From NCBI GenBank assembly GCA_947467315.1, contig CANIID010000011.1, forward strand, positions 1 through 40,803: a DNA stretch of 40,803 nucleotides. The letters run 5' to 3'. Under the pieces are notes generated by a model. The model saw nothing but the letters and a program-made list of their open reading frames with translations. It did no database searches and was not told where the DNA came from. Position numbers and translations under genes: made by a program. How positions within the stretch are numbered: the stretch's first letter is position 1; each line of letters opens with the position of its first letter. This document shows positions 8,377-14,823 of the stretch, one piece after another. The DNA is from Betaproteobacteria bacterium. Its GTDB lineage: Bacteria; Pseudomonadota; Gammaproteobacteria; Burkholderiales; SG8-41.

Positions 8377-9348
8377 TTATTCTCCGCGAATGCCCGCTTC
8401 CTTGATGACTTTCCCGAAGCGCGTCGCTTCGCTCTTGATGAACTGGCCGAACTGCTCTGGCGTGCTGGTCATCGGCTCGACACCTGCCGTGGTGAAGCGT
8501 TCGCGGGTATCGGGCGCGTTCACGGCTTTGACGATTTCACTGTTAAGCCGATTAATCAGCGCGGCGGGTGTGCCGGTGGGCGTGAGGATGCCGTACCACA
8601 CCAGCACTTCGGCGTTCTTCAAACCCTGCTCCGCTGTCGTCGGCACCTCGGGGAGAAGCGCCAGGCGCTTCTCCGCCAGCACCGCGAGCGCGCGCACTTT
8701 ACCGCCTCTGATTTGCCCGATAGCCGATGGCGCACCCATGATCAGCATGTCCACCTGGCCGCTCACCATGCCGATCAGCGCAAGACCCGAGCCTTTGTAC
8801 GGCACATGCACAATGTTGAGTTTTTCCAGATTTTTCAGCAGCTCCGGTGCGAGATGCGTGGTGGTGCCGATGCCGCCGGACCCATAGTTGAGTTTGCCGG
8901 GACTGGCGCGCGCGACACGTATGAGATCTTGCAAATTTTTCGCCGGCACCGACGGATGCACCAGCAGTACGTTCAACACCGCCCCCACCAGTGAAATCGG
9001 CGCGAGGTCTTTATACGGATCGTAATTGAGTTTGGTGTAGAGATGCGGGCTCAACGAGATCACCGGCGAGCTCAACACAATGGTGTAGCCATCCTGCGGC
9101 GCTTTTGCCGCGAGTTCCAGGCCAATATTGCCACTGGCGCCGGGACGGTTGTCGCTGGCCACCTGCTGCCCCATTTGCTCACCCATTTTTTGCGCCAGCA
9201 GGCGCCCCACCAGATCGGTCGGGCCGCCGGGCGGGAACGGCAGAATCATGCGCACGGGTTTGGTGGGGTAATTCTGTGCGCACACGGTGTTCAATCCAAC
9301 CGCCACCAACAGCATCGCGCCGGACAGACGAATCAATTGCCGCATCAT
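8377..9348 (-). CDS. Bug family tripartite tricarboxylate receptor, copy 3
   Basis: A 323-residue exported binding protein. The signal peptide (MMRQLIRLSGAMLLVAVG, ending VCAQ) is followed by NYPTKPVRMILPFPPGGPTD, the Bug family opening. Further landmarks are SDNRPGASGNIGLEL, YGSGGIGTTTHLAPELL, HVPYKGSGLALIGMVSGQV and the C-terminal helix TRFGKVIKEAGIRGE. GAGGAG about eight nt before ATG 9348 fixes the start. It is followed after four bases by the 2-hydroxyacid dehydrogenase. A strong hairpin lies upstream at 9369-9394. Confidence 0.92.
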   Translation of the reverse strand: MMRQLIRLSGAMLLVAVGLNTVCAQNYPTKPVRMILPFPPGGPTDLVGRLLAQKMGEQMGQQVASDNRPGASGNIGLELAAKAPQDGYTIVLSSPVISLSPHLYTKLNYDPYKDLAPISLVGAVLNVLLVHPSVPAKNLQDLIRVARASPGKLNYGSGGIGTTTHLAPELLKNLEKLNIVHVPYKGSGLALIGMVSGQVDMLIMGAPSAIGQIRGGKVRALAVLAEKRLALLPEVPTTAEQGLKNAEVLVWYGILTPTGTPAALINRLNSEIVKAVNAPDTRERFTTAGVEPMTSTPEQFGQFIKSEATRFGKVIKEAGIRGE

Positions 9349-9368
9349 TTCACGCTCCTCAAATAATC

Positions 9369-9394
9369 GCGCCGGGACATGCCCGGCGCTTTTT
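9369..9394 (+). terminator. Rho-independent terminator, plus-strand orientation
   Basis: GCGCCGGG (9369-9376), loop ACATG and CCCGGCGC (9382-9389) are followed by TTTTT (9390-9394) on the plus strand. Both flanking genes are on the minus strand, where no T-run follows the stem. As drawn it would stop only antisense transcription. On the minus strand it could still be a hairpin separating the dehydrogenase pair from Bug copy 3. Confidence 0.6.
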
Positions 9395-9451
9395 AAATCA
9401 CATTCCGCAACCGCTGATCCTGATTGTAAGTAAGGATCGCGGGCTGCGCGC

Positions 9452-10639
9452 TTACTTCAATCGCTTCAGTATTTTAATACGCTGCACGGTGTCGCCCGCC
9501 AGATGCGTCCACACCATCGCATCGCGCACCAGCTTGTCGGCGCGTGAATTCATCATGCAGCCTTCCACGCCATGCACCTGCATGTTAAGACGCGTCACGC
9601 GCTGAATGATATCGGTGGAGTAGTTCATCACAAACCCGGCATTGGCGGAATGTTCACCCGCATCGTGCTGCCAAGCGGTACGCAGCACAAAGGAGCGCAG
9701 CGCTTCGGTAAGCATGTGCATTTCGTGTATGCGCAACGCTACCAGTTGATGTTCGATCAAGTATTTGCCGGCGCGTTTCGCGCTGCGCGCATACGCCATG
9801 CCCATTTCCACCGCGTCATCGCACACGCCCAGCGCATTGGCGGCCAGTTCCAGATCACCAAAAATATCGCCGCCGGTGGTGTCGCCCTTGCCCGCTTTGA
9901 CGGAGCCCGTGCCCACCGCGCCGACGATGTTCTCCGGCGGTAAGCGGCAATTCTCGAATATGAGTTCGGCGTTCTGATAGAAACGCCAGCCGCGCTTGTT
10001 GAACACCTTGCCGATGCGAAAGCCCGGCGTGCCCTTGGGCACCATGAACAGGGTGCCACCCAGTTTGATGTTCACATCCGGATTGCTGCGCGTATCGACA
10101 AAAAACAATGAGCCCACACTGCCGTTGGCGATAAAACACTTTTCACCGTTCAACACCCAGTCCCTGCCGTCCTGCGTCGCGCGCACGCGGTAACCGGATT
10201 TGGGATCATCTTCCGGCGGCATGCGGTTATCCGACCCGGCGTTGGGCTCGGTAATGCCGCGGCCCATCACATAACGGTGATCGGCGAGAAACGGTTTGAG
10301 GAAGCGATTTTTCTGGTCATCGGTGCAGGCCATCGACATCAGGTGGCTCCACTTCCAGTTTTGGCTAAACGCCTTGGACATGGCGCTGTCGCCTTTAGCG
10401 AGCTCGGCCATCACAATCGCCTGCGAGACGAAATCCGCGCCCGGCCCGCCCCATTCCTTGGACACCGCCAGCGTGCGGAAACCGAGCTTGGAACCGGCTT
10501 CTATGATGTCCCAATCCCACGGCTCAAAGCCGCCTTCGATCTGATCGCGCGCGACCGATGCGGGACGCAATACTTCGGCGGCAAATTTGCGCGCCTCCGA
10601 CTGCCAGTGACGTTGTTCTTCGTTTAGTGAAAAATCCAT
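9452..10639 (-). CDS. Acyl-CoA dehydrogenase-like flavoprotein, subunit A
   Basis: 395 residues with the acyl-CoA dehydrogenase fold: N-terminal helical domain MDFSLNEEQRHWQSEARKFA, the beta-domain signature GRGITEPNAGSDNR, then WVLNGEKCFIANGS, and a C-terminal helical domain with LIEHQLV, the FAD/dimer segment. The region that carries the catalytic Glu in classical members (YEGT-QIQR) reads THLAGDTVQR near the C-terminus, so that Glu is absent. The flavin-side motifs look intact. The next gene upstream (10798) shows the opposite pattern, suggesting the two form one heteromeric enzyme. A GGGGAAAG ribosome site precedes ATG 10639. Substrate unknown. Confidence 0.88.
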   Translation of the reverse strand: MDFSLNEEQRHWQSEARKFAAEVLRPASVARDQIEGGFEPWDWDIIEAGSKLGFRTLAVSKEWGGPGADFVSQAIVMAELAKGDSAMSKAFSQNWKWSHLMSMACTDDQKNRFLKPFLADHRYVMGRGITEPNAGSDNRMPPEDDPKSGYRVRATQDGRDWVLNGEKCFIANGSVGSLFFVDTRSNPDVNIKLGGTLFMVPKGTPGFRIGKVFNKRGWRFYQNAELIFENCRLPPENIVGAVGTGSVKAGKGDTTGGDIFGDLELAANALGVCDDAVEMGMAYARSAKRAGKYLIEHQLVALRIHEMHMLTEALRSFVLRTAWQHDAGEHSANAGFVMNYSTDIIQRVTRLNMQVHGVEGCMMNSRADKLVRDAMVWTHLAGDTVQRIKILKRLK

Positions 10640-10670
10640 TTTCTTTCCCCGCTGATTATCGCCCCCTCGC

Positions 10671-10766
10671 CCCGCTTGCGGGGAGAGGGTTAGGGTGAGG
10701 GACTGTGTGGAAGCAAACAGGTGCCTCCCCTACCCTCACCCTAACCCTCTCCCGCCCCAAGGCGGG
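10671..10766. repeat. Long cruciform-type intergenic repeat
   Basis: Perfect 21-bp arms GGGAGAGGGTTAGGGTGAGGG (10681-10701) and its complement (10733-10753) enclose a 31-bp loop. They are flanked by small hairpins CCCCGCTTGCGGGG (10671-10684) and CCCGCCCCAAGGCGGG (from 10751). It fills the 158-bp gap between the two acyl-CoA dehydrogenase genes. The 'ccctcaccctaaccctctccc' wording is a common dispersed MITE/REP-like element in proteobacteria. Confidence 0.85.
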
Positions 10767-10797
10767 AGAGGGAATAGGTTTGCTTACTTGATGTGCT

Positions 10798-12048
10798 TTA
10801 CGCCGCCTTGCGCTGAAACCCCGCCACCGATTCCGCGATCTGCAGCTTGGCCGCGCCATCCGTTTCTTCTGAGTGCGCAATGATAAAGCCATCGTTGACG
10901 TATTTCTGCAGCGGCATGTCACGCATTACGCCCATCGCGCCGAAGCACTCGGCGGCGAGCAGTGTGACTTCATGCACGGCTTCGGCTGAAGCTACCCGCG
11001 CGATCACGTGCAGCGGCAATTGCGACACGCTGCGGTCGGCGATGGCTTCCGGATGGTCGAGCGACCACGCGGCTTTCCACACCATGTTGCGCGACAGTTC
11101 GAGCTTGATCGTGCAATCGGCGATCTTGGTGCCGATGGCCTGATGCTCCATGATGTTACGTCCGCCTTGGCGGCGCATTTTGGAATAATCCACGGCTGCG
11201 TCGTAACTCGCGCGGCCCACGCCAATCGCAATCGCCGCTGACACCACGCTATTGCGCGCCAACAGTTTGCCGTCGGCGAACGGGCATGCGCCTTCCTTGC
11301 CCAGCAGATTGGCAGCCGGCACTTTGCAATCTTTCAGTTCAATCGCCGCGGCGGTGCCATGATGCCAACGCGTCATGGTGTTGTTAGGGCCGCCGAACGC
11401 TTTGATGGTGTCTTGCACTTTGAAACCGGCGGTATCGCGCGGAATCAAAAAGGTGGACAGGCCATTCATGCCGGTTTTTTTGCTGTCGGTACGTACCTGC
11501 ACGGCGAACAGTTTCGCCAGCGGCGCATTGGATACGGCCTCGATGCGGCCATTGATCACCCAATCATTGCCCTGTTTCACCGCGCCCGGCGCGACAACCT
11601 CTTCGTCGTACGCATCACGATGGTAGGTCCAGCCGATGCCTGCCTCTGCTGTCGTGCCTGCAAATGCGAGATGGTAGTTGTCGTCTTCGACAAACGCTTT
11701 CACGTATTTGGCTTTTTGTTCAGCCGTCATCAGTGTGTCGAACAGCGTACGGCCCAGCGCCGCTGTGGCGCCGAGGATGGTGGCCACATCAACTTCACCG
11801 GCAGCAAGTTCTTCGAGCACGATGCAGGTCGTGAGATTGTCTGCACCCGCGCCACCCGCCTCTTCCGACAGGGCGAGCGTACGGATACCCAATTGCGCGG
11901 CGCTGTTCAGCAAGTTCGTCATCACCGGTTTTTCAAAAGGCTGCAGGCGATCCGGATGTATCGCAGCCGCTTTCATTTCGCGTTGGGCAAAATCGCGCAG
12001 CGTATCGCGCATCTCAAGCTGCTCAGGGGTCAGCGTCAGGTCGAACAT
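10798..12048 (-). CDS. Acyl-CoA dehydrogenase-like protein, subunit B
   Basis: 416 residues with the dehydrogenase helical domains: MFDLTLTPEQLEMRDTLRDF at the start, GGRNIMEHQAIGTKIAD and AAECFGAMGVMRDMPLQKYV late. The usual substrate/flavin signature (ITEPxAGSD) is replaced by AFAGTTAEAGIGWTYHRDAY, and the GxKxFITNG segment by NGRIEAVSNAP, so flavin binding may be weak or altered. The C-terminal HSEETDGAAKLQI keeps a Glu at or near the classical catalytic position. This is complementary to the partner at 9452. Upstream of ATG 12048 an AGGAAAC site is joined to a copy of the AT-rich repeat (12048-12060). Confidence 0.87.
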   Translation of the reverse strand: MFDLTLTPEQLEMRDTLRDFAQREMKAAAIHPDRLQPFEKPVMTNLLNSAAQLGIRTLALSEEAGGAGADNLTTCIVLEELAAGEVDVATILGATAALGRTLFDTLMTAEQKAKYVKAFVEDDNYHLAFAGTTAEAGIGWTYHRDAYDEEVVAPGAVKQGNDWVINGRIEAVSNAPLAKLFAVQVRTDSKKTGMNGLSTFLIPRDTAGFKVQDTIKAFGGPNNTMTRWHHGTAAAIELKDCKVPAANLLGKEGACPFADGKLLARNSVVSAAIAIGVGRASYDAAVDYSKMRRQGGRNIMEHQAIGTKIADCTIKLELSRNMVWKAAWSLDHPEAIADRSVSQLPLHVIARVASAEAVHEVTLLAAECFGAMGVMRDMPLQKYVNDGFIIAHSEETDGAAKLQIAESVAGFQRKAA

Positions 12049-12060
12049 AAGTATTTGTTT
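12048..12060 (+). repeat. AT-rich repeat family, copy at a dehydrogenase start
   Basis: TAAGTATTTGTTT on the plus strand (AAACAAATACTTA on the minus strand) runs into the ATG of the acyl-CoA dehydrogenase at 10798-12048. It occupies the spacer between its ribosome site and start codon. Confidence 0.6.
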
Positions 12061-12138
12061 CCTATGAATAATTCAGAATAATTCAATGACGGAGCAAGGT
12101 GGAATAGCCCGCACAAATGAAGGCGAGACTATAGCGGG

Positions 12139-12164
12139 AACCGCGCTTGGTGGAAAGCGCGGTT
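12139..12164. terminator. Perfect hairpin between cupin and dehydrogenase genes
   Basis: AACCGCGCTT (12139-12148), a six-base loop and AAGCGCGGTT (12155-12164) form a perfect 10-bp stem. It lies in the 136-bp gap downstream of the cupin gene and upstream of the dehydrogenase at 10798. No T-run follows on either strand, so it may be a processing or attenuation hairpin rather than an intrinsic terminator. Confidence 0.5.
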
Positions 12165-12184
12165 GCCAGCATATGAACACGCTA

Positions 12185-12649
12185 TCAGTAATGCGATTTG
12201 AAGCTGATCGCGTCGCGGTATTTGATATCTTCAAGGTCGATGTAGGAACGCTTGGTCGCCTTGTCCACCGTGTACTGCATCTTGCGATTGGTTTCATTGC
12301 AGGCGCGGATGTCGATCAGCTCCAGCGCTTCTTTCACCTCCCACTCATGCGCCCCCGCGATGCCCGCCGGCGCGTAGATGATGGAGCCGGCTTCGACTTC
12401 ATATTCCTTGCCGTTTAAATCGCGCACGGTGGCATGGCCGGAAATCACGTAATACGTGGCCTCGATCGGATGCCAGTGCAGTTGCTCATAGGTGCCGGGC
12501 TTGTAGCTCGCACGGCCAAGACGCACGCGGTCGGTCATGAACACTTCGGGCCAGCCGATCAGCCGCGTGTAGGTTTGACCATCGGTCACACCGCGCGAGC
12601 CTTTGTAATCTTTTTCGTTGATGACTCTTAGGGTGGATGTCACTTCCAT
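12185..12649 (-). CDS. Single-domain cupin protein
   Basis: 154 residues with one cupin barrel. Motif 1 is HWHPIEATYYVISGHATV (two His, one Glu, Gly) and motif 2 lies around AGSIIYAPAGIAGAHEWEV with a late His, so a metal site is likely. It could be a small dioxygenase, isomerase or ligand-binding protein; nothing in the sequence decides. AGAGG eight nt before ATG 12649 supports the start. It sits in the catabolic run between the crotonase (12817) and the acyl-CoA dehydrogenases. Confidence 0.8.
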   Translation of the reverse strand: MEVTSTLRVINEKDYKGSRGVTDGQTYTRLIGWPEVFMTDRVRLGRASYKPGTYEQLHWHPIEATYYVISGHATVRDLNGKEYEVEAGSIIYAPAGIAGAHEWEVKEALELIDIRACNETNRKMQYTVDKATKRSYIDLEDIKYRDAISFKSHY

Positions 12650-12689
12650 GGTGGGTGCCTCTTGAAATGTTGGATAGGGTATTGACGAT

Positions 12690-12800
12690 ACCCCACCCCC
12701 ATCCCAGCCTTCCCCCTGAAGGGGAAGGAGCTACTGTCCCCTCCCCTTCAGGGGCAAGGGAACACTTGCAGCGAAGCAGAGGGCTAGGGTGGCGGTGGGG
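12690..12800. repeat. Intergenic hairpin cluster
   Basis: Outer bases CCCCACC (from 12691) and GGTGGGG (to 12800) are complementary. Inside are CCTTCCCC (12708-12715) pairing with GGGGAAGG (12721-12728), and a second small CCCC-TTCA-GGGG hairpin. The element fills most of the 167-bp gap between the crotonase and cupin genes and belongs to the dispersed 'cccaccccc...cttccccctgaagg' repeats of proteobacteria. Confidence 0.7.
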
Positions 12801-12816
12801 TGCAACCAGCGTAATT

Positions 12817-13605
12817 TTACTCGCCCGTAAACTTAGGCTTGCGCTTCTCACGCCACGCCTTGTGCGCTTCGTCCTTGTCCTTCGACAATTCCAGCACGAG
12901 AAAGCGATACGCATCTGTGAGCGACGAATCCTGGATGTTCGGAATATCCAGACCACGGATCAGCGACTCTTTCATCAGGCTCACCGCCAGGGGCGGCAGG
13001 CCGGCGATGTGCTCGGCGATCTCCTGCGTTTTGGCCGCGAGTTCCGCGTGCGGCACCAGCCATTGCGCGATGCCGTGTTGAAACGCCTCCTCGGCCTTCA
13101 GCGGAAAACCCATCGCAAGCTTCATGCCCATGCCCTTGCCCGCGTAGCGCGCCACGCGCGTGCCGCCGCCGTAGTTGGGAATAATCCCCAGCGCCACCTG
13201 CGGCAAACGCCACTCGGATTTATCGGAGGCCACGATCAAATCGCACGCCAAACTGACAATCGCACCGACGCCAATGGCGTAGCCGTTCACCGAGGCGATC
13301 ACCGGCTTCGGGAAATCGCCGATGAAGTTCGCGGCAAATCGCCGCGGCCGGCGGATCTTTTTCACGAACGCTTTCGCGCCGCCGGTGGTGTGCGCATTCT
13401 CTTTCTTGAGATTCGCCCCCGCCGAAAACGCGCCGCCGGATTCATCACCCGTCAAAATCACCACGCGCACATCGTCGTCGTCCGTGGCTTTGTCGAGCTC
13501 GCGCACGATGCCTTCGTTGTAGTCTTCATCCCACGCGTTGCGTGTGCCGGGGCGGCTCAGCGTTAGCGTGAGGATGTGGTTTTTCTTTTCTGCCAGTAGC
13601 GGCAT
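12817..13605 (-). CDS. Enoyl-CoA hydratase/isomerase (crotonase) family protein
   Basis: 262 residues of the crotonase fold, which binds acyl-CoA thioesters and stabilises an enolate. Oxyanion-hole segments are visible as SAGANLKK and NGYAIGVGAIVSLACDLIVAS. The two Glu residues used for water addition in classical enoyl-CoA hydratase are both missing: PQVALG has Gln136 where PEIxIG has Glu, and GKGMGMKLA has Lys162 where GKSLAMEM has Glu. It is thus unlikely to be a standard hydratase; an isomerase, hydrolase or C-C lyase role is possible. GGGAG precedes ATG 13605 by about eight nt. Neighbours suggest action on a CoA ester made by the synthetase at 14824. Confidence 0.88.
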   Translation of the reverse strand: MPLLAEKKNHILTLTLSRPGTRNAWDEDYNEGIVRELDKATDDDDVRVVILTGDESGGAFSAGANLKKENAHTTGGAKAFVKKIRRPRRFAANFIGDFPKPVIASVNGYAIGVGAIVSLACDLIVASDKSEWRLPQVALGIIPNYGGGTRVARYAGKGMGMKLAMGFPLKAEEAFQHGIAQWLVPHAELAAKTQEIAEHIAGLPPLAVSLMKESLIRGLDIPNIQDSSLTDAYRFLVLELSKDKDEAHKAWREKRKPKFTGE

Positions 13606-13679
13606 AGCATTGCTCCCAATGTGTTGACCTCATTCAAGGTATTTCACGTAACCCATCTTGTTGGATCGTAATGATTGTT

Positions 13680-14684
13680 TCAATCCGCCCGCATCCCCAC
13701 GGCCTGTATCACTTTCTTGTTCTGCTCCAGTTCGCGCTGAATCATTTTCGCGAATTCCTGCGGCGTGTTGCCGATGGCATCGGTGCCGGACGCGGCAAAC
13801 TTTTCACGCGTTTCCGGCAAGCGCAGCACCATGCGGATTTGCGCTTGCAGGTAATCCACCATCGGTGCGGGCAGATTCTTCGGCCCCAGCAATCCCTGCC
13901 ACGGCGCGGTTTCAAAATCTTTCACGCCCGCCTCTGCGAGCGTGGGCACGTCGGGCAGATACGGCACGCGCTCCTTACCGGAGGTGCCGAGAATTCTCAC
14001 TCGTCCGGATTTTATGAATGCCATCACGGTAGGCGGCGTGGTGAATATGAGTTGCACCTCGCCGCCGAGCAGCGCCGTCAATGCGGGCGCGCCGCCCTTG
14101 AACGGTATGGAAACCATTTGGGTGTTGGTGAGCATCTTGAACAACTCAGCCGCCAGCGCCCCGGAACTGCTGGGTGTCGCAAGCGCCACGTTGAGCGAGC
14201 CGGGCTTGGCGCGCGCCAGCGCAATCAATTCCTGCGTGGTGTTGGCGGGCACGCTAGCGTTGATCGCCAGCAACAAGGGCTGCTGACCCGCCAGCGTGAT
14301 CGGCGTGAAATCCTGGTACACATCGTACGGCACCTTGCGATAAATAAACGGCACGATCGTGTGCGCGGCATAGGTGAACAGCAGCGTGTAACCATCCGGT
14401 TGGGCGCGCGCGACGATCTCGTTGCCGAGCACGCCGCCCGCGCCGGGACGGTTATCCACCACAAACAGTTGTCCTACGACCTCGCTCAGTTTGTTGACGG
14501 TGAGGCGCGCGATGATGTCGGTACCGCCGCCGGCTGCCACGGGGACTACTACACGCACGGGACGTTCCGGGTAGCGCGTCGCGGCCTTGCTCGCCGGTTG
14601 CGCGTGCGCATTCGTCACCACAAAAAGTGATGACAAAATACTGTTTAAAAACATATACTTAAACTTACCTATCGCAAGGGCCAT
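13680..14684 (-). CDS. Bug family tripartite tricarboxylate receptor, copy 4
   Basis: 334 residues from ATG 14684. The N-terminus MALAIGKFKYMFLNSILSSL runs into a signal-peptide end at NAHAQ, then RYPERPVRVVVPVAAGGGTD, the Bug opening. Later landmarks are VVDNRPGAGGVLGNEIV, SIPFKGGAPALTALLGGEV and a C-terminal QNKKVIQAVGMRAD. The open frame extends to 14855, but those codons translate a REP-like repeat (SRAGGNP...SRLRGND) and are not part of the gene. ATG 14654 is another possible start. A copy of the AT-rich repeat (14646-14661) lies in the signal-peptide codons. No permease partner is nearby. Confidence 0.88.
   Translation of the reverse strand: MALAIGKFKYMFLNSILSSLFVVTNAHAQPASKAATRYPERPVRVVVPVAAGGGTDIIARLTVNKLSEVVGQLFVVDNRPGAGGVLGNEIVARAQPDGYTLLFTYAAHTIVPFIYRKVPYDVYQDFTPITLAGQQPLLLAINASVPANTTQELIALARAKPGSLNVALATPSSSGALAAELFKMLTNTQMVSIPFKGGAPALTALLGGEVQLIFTTPPTVMAFIKSGRVRILGTSGKERVPYLPDVPTLAEAGVKDFETAPWQGLLGPKNLPAPMVDYLQAQIRMVLRLPETREKFAASGTDAIGNTPQEFAKMIQRELEQNKKVIQAVGMRAD
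14646..14661 (+). repeat. AT-rich repeat family, signal-peptide copy
   Basis: TAAAAACATATACTTA differs by one base from the core TAAAAACAAATACTTA. On the minus strand it encodes part of the Lys-Tyr-Met-Phe-Leu segment of the Bug copy 4 signal peptide. Confidence 0.55.
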
Positions 14685-14713
14685 GTCTTCAATTGCCAAA
14701 AAACGTCGTCTAC

Positions 14714-14795
14714 CGTCGTTCCCGCGCAGGCGGGAACCCATCACACACTCGCTCCCCCAAGCACCGCATGGATTCCCGCCTGCGCGGGAATGACG
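14714..14795. repeat. REP-like hairpin repeat, copy B
   Basis: Arms TTCCCGCGCAGGCGGGAA (14719-14736) and TTCCCGCCTGCGCGGGAA (14773-14790) are perfectly complementary. The match extends to CGTCG/TGACG ends with one mismatch (14714-14795). It is the same family as 7332-7413 and lies between Bug copy 4 and the acyl-CoA synthetase. Confidence 0.85.
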
Positions 14796-14823
14796 GGCAT
14801 AGAGATTGCGAATGTGCACAGGG

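Noticed and set aside
10671-12800. Repeated GC-rich hairpins considered as a CRISPR array.
   Set aside because: Units are not equally spaced, have no unique spacers and no cas genes are present; they are dispersed REP/MITE-like repeats.
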